64,000 nt of DNA, taken from Frankia sp. AgB1.9. GTDB taxonomy: Bacteria > Actinomycetota > Actinomycetes > Frankiales > Frankiaceae. The stretch covers positions 1 to 64,000 of the forward strand of contig NZ_JADWYX010000013.1 of NCBI RefSeq assembly GCF_016786355.1, read 5' to 3'. Shown piece after piece: positions 17,121 through 24,927 of the stretch. Within the stretch, counting starts at the first letter, position 1. Each line of letters starts with the position of its first letter. Made by a program: the position numbers and the translations under genes. The notes under the pieces were generated by a model. The model made no database searches. It saw nothing but the letters and a program-made list of their open reading frames with translations, and was not told the DNA's origin.

Positions 17121-17820
17121 CCATCGGCCCCGATGTGGCGGTGGACAGGAACGCCAACGTGGTGTCGACGTCGCCGTATGACTCGACGAACCGGGCCGCG
17201 GCCGGCAGTTGCCGCAGGAGGGCGATCACACCGGCTACTTCGTCGTCCGGCTGGACCGTCACCTCGAACGGACTTTCCGGCGTCAGCCGCGCCCGGCCAA
17301 CCTCGGCGCGCGGCGCCTTGTCGTCGGCCCGGACAGAGCCGGGGAGCCGCTCCGGCTCGGCTGTGTCCATGTGGCTGGGTGTGGGGCTGAGGGTGTGGAT
17401 CTCGGTGACCACGCTGGTGAACCGCTCCTCCCACGCCGCCCACCCTTCCCGGGTCGCCGGCAAATGCGACAGGTCTGGGACGAGCAGCACCGCGTCTGGG
17501 TGACGGGCGATCTCGTCGACGGCGAGGGTCAGCCCTGGGCGGACCGTTGCGTCGTCGGGGGTCTGGCGGTCGGCGTAGACCTCGACGAGATCAAGCCCCG
17601 CCTGCCGGGCTTGGACGGCGAGGCGGTGGTGCAAGCCGTTGATCCGGTCCTCGTCGCCCGGGATGCACACGTAGCCGACCGCGCGGCGTAGCCCGGTCTG
17701 CGTGTCGGTTTCAGGGTCTGGCGGCGCCGCGAGAACGTCTCCCGCCTCGTCGGTGGACGTGTCGGGGCTGGGAGACGCGGGGGAGGGGACGGGCAGGGGG
17801 CGTGGCGCGGGCTGGGCCAT
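17032..17820 (-). CDS. Serine-recombinase-like protein lacking the catalytic serine
   Basis: A 262-aa protein. After a Pro/Asp-rich leader (1-45), residues ~46-120 resemble a resolvase N-terminal domain: AVGYVCIPGDEDRINGL, AVQARQAGLDLVEVYAD, RPGLTLAVDEIARHPDAVLL and VPDLSHL. The usual Y-x-R-V-S catalytic motif reads Y-V-C-I-P, so both the conserved Arg and the nucleophilic Ser are missing and recombination is not expected. The C-terminal half (TPESPFEVTVQPDDEVAGVIALLRQL) is not a recombinase DNA-binding domain. The ATG at 17820 has an ideal GGAGG five bases upstream, which fixes the start. It is divergent from the GntR gene, with twin operators between them. Inferred role: regulatory or structural partner in transfer. 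Confidence 0.65.
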   Translation of the reverse strand: MAQPAPRPLPVPSPASPSPDTSTDEAGDVLAAPPDPETDTQTGLRRAVGYVCIPGDEDRINGLHHRLAVQARQAGLDLVEVYADRQTPDDATVRPGLTLAVDEIARHPDAVLLVPDLSHLPATREGWAAWEERFTSVVTEIHTLSPTPSHMDTAEPERLPGSVRADDKAPRAEVGRARLTPESPFEVTVQPDDEVAGVIALLRQLPAAARFVESYGDVDTTLAFLSTATSGPMDGPVSHGQAKATGRLGQELVGFTTDDLDG

Positions 17821-17912
17821 CGCATCCTCCAGACCAAGGAGTGGGGTCAGACGGGTCCGCGATCCGGGCGCCTGGGTCCGCGACCGGGTGCGTTGGGCCG
17901 ACATTAGCACCA

Positions 17913-17944
17913 TGCCTTAAGGCAAATCTAGATGCCTTAAGGCA
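17913..17944. promoter_or_regulatory. Twin palindromic operators between recombinase-like and GntR genes
   Basis: The perfect dyad TGCCTTAAGGCA occurs twice, at 17913-17924 and 17933-17944, 20 bp centre to centre (about two helical turns, same DNA face). The pair sits between two divergent genes, one encoding a GntR-family protein, whose dimers bind such palindromes. This supports joint repression of the transfer operon and autoregulation. Confidence 0.75.
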
Positions 17945-17988
17945 TGCAATCATGCTGCGGGACAGTGGATGCGGCTATGGTCTAGGGC

Positions 17989-18747
17989 ATGTCGTCCGCC
18001 GGACCGCCCTACACGCGGATCGCCGCGTCACTGCGCGAAAAGATCGCTTCCGGTGAGTACCCACCTGGCTCCCGGCTTCCGCCGCACCGGGAACTCGCCC
18101 GCACCTACGAGGCCGCGCAGGAGACGATCAGACGGGCCATCGCCCAGCTCCAAGCCGAAGGGCTCGTCGAGACCCGAGGCCAGCACGGCACGTTCGTCCA
18201 GACCCGTCACTCGGTCCGGCGGATCGCGACCGACTTCTACCAACGCCGCCCGGCCACCTCGACCGAACCCACCTCACCGTTCGCGCGCTCCGTCGAGGCC
18301 TCCGGCGGCCACGCCACCTGGGACCACGAGACCACCCACGAGAGTGCGGACGAGCACATCGCCGACCGGCTCGCGATCCAGACCGGCGACCCCGTCGTCG
18401 TCACCCGCTACCTCTACCGCCACGACGGAACACCCATCCAGACCGCCGTCTCCTGGGAACCCGCGGCCCTCACAGCCGGAACCCCGATCGAGCTACCCGA
18501 AGCCGGCGCCGCCGTCGGCGTTGTCGCGCGCTTCGACACCATCGGCCAGCACATCGACTCTGTCACCGAAGAGATGACCGCTCGGCCGCCCAGCCCAGCC
18601 GAGGTCGAGACGCTGGCGATACCACCAGGCGTTTCCGTCCTGGCCATGAGCCGCACGTACTACGTCGGCGAGACACCGGTCGAGACAGCCGACATCGTCA
18701 TGGCCGGCCACCGGAACCTCCTCGCCTACCGCCTCGCCGTCAACTGA
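17989..18747 (+). CDS. GntR-family transcriptional repressor with UTRA domain (KorSA/TraR-like)
   Basis: A 252-aa regulator. Residues 6-70 form the GntR winged helix (RIAASLREKIASGEYPPGSR, then PPHRELARTYEAAQETIRRA and GLVETRGQHGTFV). Residues ~90-245 form a HutC-type UTRA ligand-binding domain, including DPVVVTRYLYRHDGTPIQTA, VLAMSRTYY and TADIVMAGHRNLLAYRL. GntR-HutC repressors control transfer and excision genes in actinomycete plasmids and integrative elements. The ATG at 17989 gives the standard N-terminus; no strong ribosome binding site is seen. Its predicted operators are the twin palindromes 45-75 nt upstream, which it shares with the divergent recombinase-like gene. Confidence 0.9.
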   Translation: MSSAGPPYTRIAASLREKIASGEYPPGSRLPPHRELARTYEAAQETIRRAIAQLQAEGLVETRGQHGTFVQTRHSVRRIATDFYQRRPATSTEPTSPFARSVEASGGHATWDHETTHESADEHIADRLAIQTGDPVVVTRYLYRHDGTPIQTAVSWEPAALTAGTPIELPEAGAAVGVVARFDTIGQHIDSVTEEMTARPPSPAEVETLAIPPGVSVLAMSRTYYVGETPVETADIVMAGHRNLLAYRLAVN

Positions 18748-19252
18748 CAGGAACGGGCGGTCAGGAGGTCGATGCGCTCGGGGGCTCGCCGACCATCTGG
18801 GGGTCCGTCTGTCGAGTGACCACGGCGAGCTGGCTCAGGCGTCGTCCCAGGCGCGTTCGGTGGCATCGGCGCACGGCGCAGACAATCCGCCGAGCCACTA
18901 CATCCGTTCGTTCGTTCTGAGCAAGGCGATACGAATGGTCGCCATCGCGGCCGGTGTCCATGGACCCGCGCCCCCAACACCGGGCTGTCGACGGGTAGTC
19001 AAGCTTACCGAGGGCTTGTTGGCGGCTGGACCCGATGTGACCATGGATGGTTAGTGCGTTCCATCGCCGCCCGGCTATCGGGCGCGCCCGTCGGCGGCTC
19101 CAGCCACTCGCAGTCCCGAGCAATCCACTCCTTGGACGGCGGGCCGGTTCACGAGGAGTTCCCTGAGCGCCGCCGCGCTGGCGGGCCGTGACCTTTGGAA
19201 ATGCTGAGTGCCTGGCTACGCGGCCGGTGGCGCCTTCTTCGTGGGAGGACTT
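18748..19252. other. About 500 bp without a recognisable gene
   Basis: No convincing reading frame, RNA gene or repeat was found between the GntR stop and the GTG at 19253. Short open frames here lack starts with ribosome binding sites. The right end carries the GGGAGGA ribosome binding site of the next gene at 19243-19249. Confidence 0.4.
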
Positions 19253-20782
19253 GTGGATTCGTCGGTGGTTGAGGCCCTCATCAGGAGCCGGACGCTGGGC
19301 CCCGGGGGCTTTCGGGGGTTGGTCACTGTCCTCGCCGCGGTGTCTCCGGAGCGTCTGCTGACTCTGGCTGATCGTGCGGACCTGGACTCGGACACTCGGG
19401 CTGATCTTGTGCGGGCCGCCCGGCGGTACGACGTCGTCCCGATGCTGGACCGTTGGCCGGCTGACATCGGTCTTGTGAAAACGGCGGAAGCCGCACATGG
19501 GCCCGAGCCGTCACTGGTGGTGTACTGCGCAGTGCAGGGCTGGCTGGTGGAAGCGCGCGAAATGGCGGCCAGGCTGCGGCCCGGCGACATCGGTTCGGTT
19601 TCCTACCGGTGGGAGCGGGAAGTCGGCGCCCCGATCCCCGACGACGTTCGGATGGCCTTGCTCGACGCGCTGATGGTGAGACGCGAGCGGCCGACCGGGC
19701 TCGCCGAGATGACCGAGCGTGAACAAGACAAGTTCATGGAACGGATGCGGGCGGAGAACGAACATCGAGCGCAGGCCGTCTGGGACTTGCTCGAACCCGT
19801 GCCGCACCTGTGGGTCGAGCTCGCTCAGGACAGCAAGCACGCGAACATCGTCCGTTCGGTCCTTCTCGAGTACCCGGACGAGATACCCGACGACGTGCTG
19901 ATCGCCTGCCTTCCCACCGTAACCCTCGACCATCTTCTCGCAACCCTGGATGACGCGCCTAGCTGGCTGGACGGCAAGGTACGTATGACGGTCGCCGCAG
20001 GGCACGTCCGCCGCCGGCCTAGGCTCCGCGTGATCGCGACGGACAGGCTGCGACAGATAGCACAAGACGCTGTCGACGGCGGCTGGACGCCGCGTCGCCG
20101 GTCGCTCGGGCCGGACTGGTCGGGCATCGCCAACCTTGCCGCCCTGACCGACGATCCAGCTCTCCTCTCGGCGGCCGCGGCGGCAGCCGCCGAACCTGAA
20201 CGACGCGAAGCGCCGTACCTGCGCTACTACCCAAATGTCCCTGACAGCCAAGCTGAGCGCACCGACGCCATCCTGGCCTTGGTGGCCAACCGGGCGACGC
20301 CCGGCGCGGACTTGGTCGCCGTCCTGCCGACGCTGGACGGACAGACCCTGAGCAGGGTGCTGGAGCAGGCCGGCGAGGACCTCGCCGCCGCCTGCCACAC
20401 CCAGCTTGACCGGCTCGCACGGGAGGCCGCGGCCCGCCAGCCCAAATACGTCGCCGTTCCCAGCGACGAGGAGTTGGCCCGCAGCGCTGACCCGGTGGCG
20501 GTGCTGCGTGACCATTTGCGGTATCTCCGCTACCCCGCTGCGCAGCGGGACCTTACCGCCGAAGGTCTGCTTCGCAGTCGCTACACCACACGCGAACTCC
20601 TGGAACTGATCCCGGCTCGCCATGTGCTGAGCTACGCCGACCGGGCCGACCAGATCGCGGAAATGATCATCGAGGTCTGTGGCGACCAGATCGGCCGATG
20701 GCAGGCGCTCGCCGGCGCCGCCGAGGCCAAGCCTGCGCTATCAATGACCTTCAAGGCCTGGCTGGCGCGGCTCGGCGACTGA
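19253..20782 (+). CDS. Unknown 509-aa helical protein
   Basis: No family is recognised. The GTG at 19253 is chosen because GGGAGGA lies four bases upstream; longer versions start without one. The protein is soluble, almost entirely helical by composition, and carries repeated patterns of the type aspartate/proline turn plus a ~12-residue amphipathic helix (for example DDVLIACLPTVTLDHLLATL, then PGADLVAVLPTLDGQTLSRV, then LRSRYTTRELLELIPARHVL), suggesting HEAT- or armadillo-like solenoid repeats. No catalytic motif, signal peptide or membrane segment is visible. It lies between the transfer control genes and an NLR-like ATPase in a defence-rich region; a sensor or scaffold role is possible but unsupported. 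Confidence 0.75.
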   Translation: MDSSVVEALIRSRTLGPGGFRGLVTVLAAVSPERLLTLADRADLDSDTRADLVRAARRYDVVPMLDRWPADIGLVKTAEAAHGPEPSLVVYCAVQGWLVEAREMAARLRPGDIGSVSYRWEREVGAPIPDDVRMALLDALMVRRERPTGLAEMTEREQDKFMERMRAENEHRAQAVWDLLEPVPHLWVELAQDSKHANIVRSVLLEYPDEIPDDVLIACLPTVTLDHLLATLDDAPSWLDGKVRMTVAAGHVRRRPRLRVIATDRLRQIAQDAVDGGWTPRRRSLGPDWSGIANLAALTDDPALLSAAAAAAAEPERREAPYLRYYPNVPDSQAERTDAILALVANRATPGADLVAVLPTLDGQTLSRVLEQAGEDLAAACHTQLDRLAREAAARQPKYVAVPSDEELARSADPVAVLRDHLRYLRYPAAQRDLTAEGLLRSRYTTRELLELIPARHVLSYADRADQIAEMIIEVCGDQIGRWQALAGAAEAKPALSMTFKAWLARLGD

Positions 20783-21146
20783 CCCCACCGCCCTTACATG
20801 ATCTCCATGGCCCGCTTTCCAGAGCCAATGATCTCGCTGATGTGGAGGTGCCGCTGCACCCGCGAGGTGACGGCGCCGGCCTTTACTGTCTGACTCCGGC
20901 TGTTGCATCCGTCCTGGCCGCCACCGGCTCTTGCGTCTGATTGAGCCATCAGTGTCGGTTGCGACAGTCGCAGCCTGCTTGCGGGGGCGACAAGGAACGA
21001 CACGGAATCGTGTCGGCGCGAGCGTGCCAGGTCGGATTCCGCGCTGTTGTGGTGTCAGGGAATTGGCAGCGGTACGGACGGATGCGAGGAAGACTTTGTC
21101 GCGGCGTCTCATTGGAGGCGCTGGGTCCGTGTCGTGGGGTGGTGGG
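20783..21146. other. 364-bp spacer before the NLR-like gene
   Basis: The reading frame of the NLR-like gene remains open through part of this interval, but the translated sequence (Arg/Cys/Gly-rich, no pattern) does not look like protein. It probably holds the promoter of the downstream gene. Nothing else is recognised. Confidence 0.4.
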
Positions 21147-23771
21147 ATGGGGATCGGAGACGAGATCCGGGCGCGTCGGCTCGGCGGGGTCCGGGTGTCG
21201 GCGCAGCGGGTGTTCACCAATCGGATGCCGGAGAAGGCAGCGTTCGACGCCAAGGCCGCGGAGCTGCGCGAACGCGTCGCGGCCGAGCCGGATCTCATCC
21301 ATGACTTCACCGCCCCACGGCGCAATGTTCTGGCGTTTTACGGAGACGGTGGGATCGGGAAGACGAGCCTGAGCCGGGAGCTGGAGCGCCAGTTCGTGAC
21401 CGACGAGGGTGTGGCGCGGTGCGCGGTACGGGTCGATTTCTCGGAGCCGTCGTCACTGGACCCGGAGATGCTCCTGCTGCAGGTGCGGGCTGGCCTCGCC
21501 TCCCTCGGCCGGTTCCCGGCGTTCGACACGGCGCTGGCGGTCTACTGGTCGCGGCAGAACCCTGGGACGCCGCTGGCGGAGTTCGTCGCCCGTCAGTCGT
21601 CGCTCGGAGGTGCGGCAGCTCGGGACCGCTTCGCTCACGATCTTGCGGACTTCACGCAGAGCCTTGTCGACAACGCCGGAGCGGTCGTCGGCGGAGCGAG
21701 CCGGACGGCGCGATTCGCCTGGCGGCAGATCCAGGACGCGCTGGTCGTTCGGGATCTGCGGCGCAACTGCCCGTTCTTCGAGCAGGTCGTCACCGAACCG
21801 AACACCGAACAGCTTCGACTGCACCTTCCGCTGCTCCTCGCCTGGGACCTGACGAGGATCCAGCGGCGGCAGGCCGCCGAGGTGGTGGTCTTTCTCGACA
21901 CGTTCGAGACCGTGCCGAACCAGCGGCGCTCGGCCCGGCTCGGCGACGTCGAGGACGCGGTGGTGCGGACGGTGTTCTTCCTGGCGAATGTGCTGTTCGT
22001 CGTCACGTCGAGGCGCCGCCTGGACTGGGCGGTCGAGGGACGGTCGGCATCCCTGGAGTTCGCGGGGCCGAACGCCTGGCCCGGTCTGCTCGCGGGGCCG
22101 GCGAGCGACCAGCACCGGGTCGGGATGCTGTCGCGGGCGGACTGCGAGGAGTACCTTTCCGGCTGCCTGCTCGACGAACGGGGCCAGCCGCTGATCGCGC
22201 CGGGGCTGCGGGCCGAGATCGCCCGGCTTTCCGAGGGAATGCCGCTCTACCTCGACGTCGCCGCGAACCACTTCCTCGCGCTGGTCGCCCGCGGGCAGGA
22301 ACCGGCGCCGGACGACTTCACGGGCGGGTTGCCGCAGATCGTGATGCGGCTGATGGAGGACCTCGACGCCGACCAGGGCGACCTGTTGCGCGCCGCCGCG
22401 TTGCTGCGTGTCTTCGACCGCGGCACGCTACGAGTCGCGCTGCCGGGGTTGCGATCCTCGGCCGTCGAGCAGTTCCTCGACCGCAGCTTCGTGCTGCGCC
22501 GCGAGGACAACCTCTTCTCGATCCACGAGCTGTTGCAGACCTCGATCCGCCGCCAGGACTCCTTCACCTCCGACCCATGGGCGGCGAGCGAGTGGGCCGA
22601 GGTCGGTGGCAGGCTCGTCGCGCACTGGTCCGCCGAGTTCGACGACCCGGCCGCGCGGATCTGGTGGGACCGGCGCACCCAGGCGCTCGCGTTCTGGCAG
22701 CTCGTCGGCCTCTACGCCACAACCGGCACCGAGATACCGCGCCTCGCCTACATCATCATGCAGGTGCAACTGCGGGGAGTCTGGGCCACGATCGAGGCGG
22801 CGCGTGAACAACCCGCGGCGCTGCTCACCGAACAGGGCCACGCGCTCCTCGAACTCCTCGACGGGATGATGCGCCGCCAGATCGGCGACCTCGCCGACAC
22901 CGTGACCACCCTCGAACCGTTCGCCCGCGGCGAGCGGCCCATCGAGACGAACCTGCGCCGCCTCGCGCTGTACTACCTCGGCGAGACCTATGACCTGCGA
23001 GGCGGCGACGCCGCCGGGACATTCCGCACAATCGCTGACGGCCACAACGATCGCCTCGCGAGCGAGGCCCTCATCTCCTATGCCCATTCCCGTTCCCGCG
23101 ACGGCGATCAGCTCGCGGCACTGAACCTCGCCCGCCGCTTCGACCCTGACATCGACGACGGAGAGTTGCACTACCGGCTCCACGAACTGCTCGGCCACAT
23201 CTGGTGGTGCTCTGGCGACTTCGACACCGCCGCCCACCATTTCCTGATCACCTTGCGCCGCGCCGAGGCCAATGACTCACCCCTGCTGACCGCACTGGCC
23301 CGCCGCCACCTGTGCCTGGCGCAGTGCTGGAACAACCCGACAGCGGTCCTCGCCGAGATCGACGAGGTCGAACAGCTCAACCGCGACCTCGGCCTCCCAC
23401 CCGGCATCGCCCAGTGCCAGATGTCGCGTGCGACCGCCCTCATTGGCCAGGCCCCGCTCGACGACATCGACCAGATGCTCACTGCCGCCGCCGACACGTT
23501 CACCCGCTCCGGTTACCTCGACGACGCCATCGGCCCGCTGGCCACCGCCGTCTTCGCCGCCGCGGCCTACGGCTACCCCGTCCTCGCCATCCGTCGCCGC
23601 GCCGACCTGATGCGCCGTGCCCAGGGTCGCCGCGTCCGTCACTGGCTCGCCGCCGCGGACATCTGGACCCTGGGCGCTCCCGAGCCCAGCCACCCCGTCA
23701 CGTGGCCTTCCGGGCTCGACGCGGGCACCGCCGCCTGGGCCAGGCCGCTCCTTGAGCGGCTACCCCGGTGA
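21147..23771 (+). CDS. NLR-like STAND ATPase with C-terminal TPR-type repeats
   Basis: An 874-aa protein from the ATG at 21147. A short N-terminal segment (1-60, FDAKAAELRERVAAEPDLIH) leads into a P-loop NTPase: Walker A FYGDGGIGKTSL at ~65-76, Walker B VVVFLDTFE near 246-254, a sensor-like FVVTSRRR, and GLxP-like PLYLDVAANHF. A winged-helix region follows (DQGDLLRAAALLRVF, then FSIHELLQTSIRR, which corresponds to the MHD-type histidine). The C-terminal ~350 residues are TPR-like helices (YYLGETYDLRGGDAAGTFRT, LLGHIWWCSGDFDTAAHHF). STAND proteins act as inducible switches that oligomerise on sensing a ligand; many bacterial ones defend against phage. No obvious effector domain is fused, so it may act through a partner. 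It is convergent with, and overlaps by 12 bp, the dehydrogenase gene. Confidence 0.85.
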   Translation: MGIGDEIRARRLGGVRVSAQRVFTNRMPEKAAFDAKAAELRERVAAEPDLIHDFTAPRRNVLAFYGDGGIGKTSLSRELERQFVTDEGVARCAVRVDFSEPSSLDPEMLLLQVRAGLASLGRFPAFDTALAVYWSRQNPGTPLAEFVARQSSLGGAAARDRFAHDLADFTQSLVDNAGAVVGGASRTARFAWRQIQDALVVRDLRRNCPFFEQVVTEPNTEQLRLHLPLLLAWDLTRIQRRQAAEVVVFLDTFETVPNQRRSARLGDVEDAVVRTVFFLANVLFVVTSRRRLDWAVEGRSASLEFAGPNAWPGLLAGPASDQHRVGMLSRADCEEYLSGCLLDERGQPLIAPGLRAEIARLSEGMPLYLDVAANHFLALVARGQEPAPDDFTGGLPQIVMRLMEDLDADQGDLLRAAALLRVFDRGTLRVALPGLRSSAVEQFLDRSFVLRREDNLFSIHELLQTSIRRQDSFTSDPWAASEWAEVGGRLVAHWSAEFDDPAARIWWDRRTQALAFWQLVGLYATTGTEIPRLAYIIMQVQLRGVWATIEAAREQPAALLTEQGHALLELLDGMMRRQIGDLADTVTTLEPFARGERPIETNLRRLALYYLGETYDLRGGDAAGTFRTIADGHNDRLASEALISYAHSRSRDGDQLAALNLARRFDPDIDDGELHYRLHELLGHIWWCSGDFDTAAHHFLITLRRAEANDSPLLTALARRHLCLAQCWNNPTAVLAEIDEVEQLNRDLGLPPGIAQCQMSRATALIGQAPLDDIDQMLTAAADTFTRSGYLDDAIGPLATAVFAAAAYGYPVLAIRRRADLMRRAQGRRVRHWLAAADIWTLGAPEPSHPVTWPSGLDAGTAAWARPLLERLPR

Positions 23772-24557
23772 ATCCGACTGGTGCCGGTCCCGCTCGGTTG
23801 CGGCATCGCCGTAGAGATGGTGCAGCCAGTTGTAGTGGAACAGGCCCCCGTCTACCGGTATGTCGGCGCCGGTGACGTAGGCCGCCTCCGGCGAGCACAG
23901 CCAGGTGATCACTCGGGCCACGTCCTGCGGCGTGCCCAGACGCCGCGCCGGAATCATCGCGTCGACCGCCGCCCGATGCCGGTCGCCGTCCACGGCCGGG
24001 CCGTGGCCGGTATCGATCGCGCCCGGCGAGACCGCGTTGACCCGGATCCCGCGCGGTGCCAGCTCCACCGCCATCTCCCGCATCAACATCAACAGGGCAG
24101 CCTTGGACGCCGAGTAGTCCGGAGACATCCGCACCCGCGAACTGTGCAACGACAGGTTGAACACCACCGACCCGGTCGTGCCCCGCGCAAGCATGCGGTC
24201 GACGACCGCGCGCGAGACGGCCCACGTCCCGACGATGTTCGTGTGCAACACCCGCGCCGCCTCCGCGACCGGCAACTCGGTGAATGACCGCCCGGCCATC
24301 ACCCCCACGTTGTTGACCAGCACCTCGACCGCCACCGACTCGTCGATCAGCGACCACAGGTCGACGGCGACGTCCGCGATGTCGTGCTGCACGGGCAGGC
24401 ACCCTGCGGGCAAGCTCGCCGCGGCGAGCGCTTGGCCGTCACGATCAACGGCCACGATCCGATACCCGCTCGCCGCGAGACCCCGAGCAGTCGCTAGACC
24501 GATCCCGCTCCCCGCGCCCGTGACCAGAGCCCACGGCCGAACATCGCCCCGCAACAT
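23760..24557 (-). CDS. Short-chain dehydrogenase/reductase
   Basis: A 265-aa NAD(P)-dependent oxidoreductase of the classical SDR family. Seen are the cofactor motif TGAGSGIG (residues ~14-21), the structural LVNNVGVMAG, a catalytic Ser region (VFNLSLHSSRVRM), the catalytic Tyr-x-x-x-Lys as YSASK, and PGAIDTGHG plus TGADIPVDGG toward the C-terminus. An acidic residue (AVDRD) after the second strand favours NAD(H) over NADP(H). The ATG at 24557 starts right before the Rossmann fold; upstream residues are not conserved-looking. It is monocistronic, convergent with the NLR-like gene, and divergent from the defence operon. The substrate is unknown, and its presence inside a defence cluster is odd. 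Confidence 0.9.
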   Translation of the reverse strand: MLRGDVRPWALVTGAGSGIGLATARGLAASGYRIVAVDRDGQALAAASLPAGCLPVQHDIADVAVDLWSLIDESVAVEVLVNNVGVMAGRSFTELPVAEAARVLHTNIVGTWAVSRAVVDRMLARGTTGSVVFNLSLHSSRVRMSPDYSASKAALLMLMREMAVELAPRGIRVNAVSPGAIDTGHGPAVDGDRHRAAVDAMIPARRLGTPQDVARVITWLCSPEAAYVTGADIPVDGGLFHYNWLHHLYGDAATERDRHQSDSPG

Positions 24558-24927
24558 GGGGCCGATCTTACGAAGCAGCCTCATGCAGGCCCCCGCGCAG
24601 GTCACGGCGTCTGCGACTCGCACGCCTCGTGCCAAACCGGCTCAACGAAAGCGCACTTCTTCGCGCCACCACGGTCCATCGCCGGATCGGAGCAGAACGA
24701 TGCGAGTGACAGGCCGTTGAGGAAGTCGTACGAATGTTCGACCTGACGGATATCTTGCTACGCCGGGCTGGTGCGACCGAAAAATGTCGATTCCGCACCG
24801 CCGAGGCCGGAATGTTGGTATCTGTGTGGGTGGAGGCTGTCGCGCTGGGCCTTTGGCTTGTGGGGGTTCTGGCGCCGCGCACTACGGTGTGGTCCGGATC
24901 AGGCGGGGTGGCTACGGGGGTGCCTGA
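24558..24927. other. 370-bp divergent region before the defence operon
   Basis: No gene is recognised. The region must hold promoters for the dehydrogenase on the minus strand and the large defence operon on the plus strand. A weak candidate for the latter is TTGTGG (24858-24863) and TACGGT (24883-24888) with a 19-bp spacer. No clear operator palindrome was seen. Confidence 0.3.

Noticed and set aside
20931..21146. N-terminal extension of the NLR-like protein
   Set aside because: The 72 residues are Arg/Cys/Gly-rich and pattern-free; the ATG at 21147 gives a natural N-terminus.
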